From NCBI GenBank assembly GCA_035772405.1, contig JAYKKM010000428.1, positions 7,369,501 through 7,433,500 of the forward strand: a DNA stretch of 64,000 nucleotides. Reading direction: 5' to 3'. Under the pieces are notes generated by a model, which saw only the letters and a list, made by a program, of their open reading frames with translations, made no database searches and had not been told where the DNA came from. Positions 63,922 to 64,000 of the stretch are shown here, piece by piece (positions within the stretch are counted from its first letter, which is position 1; each line of letters starts with the position of its first letter). This stretch comes from Chrysogorgia sp. JL179-B06 (lineage: Eukaryota > Cnidaria > Anthozoa > Scleralcyonacea > Chrysogorgiidae). Position numbers and translations under genes: made by a program.

Positions 63922-64000
63922 TTTTGCAACCCCCTTGGTGCACCACTGTGATATTTTTCATCTGCCGACAACTAGCTAATCTCAATAAGCAGTCGTTATT
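63922..64000 (-). CDS. Kazal exon K15, cut by window edge
   Basis: Only the 3' 79 bases of the exon are inside the window (from NND-Cys4 to Cys6 and the donor). The gene continues to the right. Confidence 0.9.

Larger units (their letters stand above)
53811..64000. repeat. Tandem array of about 655-bp units, each with a Kazal exon
   Basis: Exon starts on the plus axis are 54,756, 55,414, 56,076, 56,720, 57,373, 58,032, 58,688, 59,343, 59,998, 60,654, 61,310, 61,965, 62,616, 63,271 and 63,922, giving periods of 644-662 bp and mostly 651-656. Intron and exon are about equally conserved, so whole units have been amplified and homogenised recently. Units left of 57.4 kb differ more from the rest. 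A degenerate first unit lies at 53,811-54,200, and the array runs past the right edge. Confidence 0.97.

Noticed and set aside
54520..63951. Repeated plus-strand open frame of 62-90 codons in every array unit
   Set aside because: It overlaps the minus-strand Kazal exon and intron; its apparent conservation comes from recent amplification of the whole unit, and the minus strand has a clear domain and splice sites.

Overview
The window looks like animal nuclear DNA, most likely from a cnidarian and perhaps an anthozoan. It is non-coding-rich and full of decayed non-LTR retrotransposons, foldback elements and MITEs. It also has tRNA-derived repeats, a Penelope-like remnant, degenerate TTAGGG runs and intron-containing exons with consensus splice sites. 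The anthozoan assignment is an inference from the style of the reverse-transcriptase and other repeat remnants; nothing in the window fixes the species.

Region 1-16.3 kb is repeat-dominated host DNA. It holds dispersed direct repeats, a 648-bp MITE with a target-site duplication, reverse-transcriptase fragments, a palindromic foldback element split by a 5'-truncated LINE, a 55-bp minisatellite, and the 3' part of a decayed Mutator-like transposase.

Region 16,307-35,435 is a complete Maverick/Polinton, a self-synthesising virus-like transposon of 19,129 bp. It has 6-bp target-site duplications (TTTCTG at 16,301-16,306 and 35,436-35,441) and terminal inverted repeats of about 1.12-1.14 kb. Each tip is itself a 169-bp palindrome. 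The element encodes protein-primed family B DNA polymerase, a chromodomain integrase, a penton-like minor capsid protein, a double-jelly-roll-type major capsid protein and an A32/FtsK-like packaging ATPase. It also carries several membrane or coiled-coil proteins, a candidate capsid fibre, a Bro-N/nuclease/zinc-finger fusion and a type II thymidine kinase. No adenovirus-type cysteine protease, the usual sixth core gene, can be seen. Genes form four strand blocks: minus (17.2-22.7 kb: replication and small membrane proteins), plus (22.8-24.1 kb: zinc-finger protein and thymidine kinase), minus (25.1-27.9 kb: nuclease, small acylated and basic proteins, fibre candidate, 490-residue membrane protein) and plus (27.9-34.6 kb: penton, integrase, duplicated coiled-coil proteins, major capsid protein, ATPase, end protein). 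The element sits inside the Mutator-like transposase pseudogene.

Region 35.4-53.8 kb is again repeat-rich. It contains a TTAA-flanked MITE, paired palindromes, two elements full of CGTTCGAACG motifs, a 2.4-kb nested foldback element with a Penelope-like remnant, an inverted pair of tRNA-like sequences, a decayed copy of an unidentified gene, and a LINE inserted into another LINE.

Region 53.8-64 kb is a tandem array of about 655-bp units. On the minus strand every unit contains a 141-nt exon that encodes one complete Kazal-type serine protease inhibitor domain, flanked by consensus phase-1 splice sites. There are 14 complete exons, one cut by the window edge, and one degenerate exon at the distal end. 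This is part of a giant, recently homogenised multi-Kazal inhibitor gene that continues beyond the right edge. The repeated plus-strand open frames in the array are only shadows of it.
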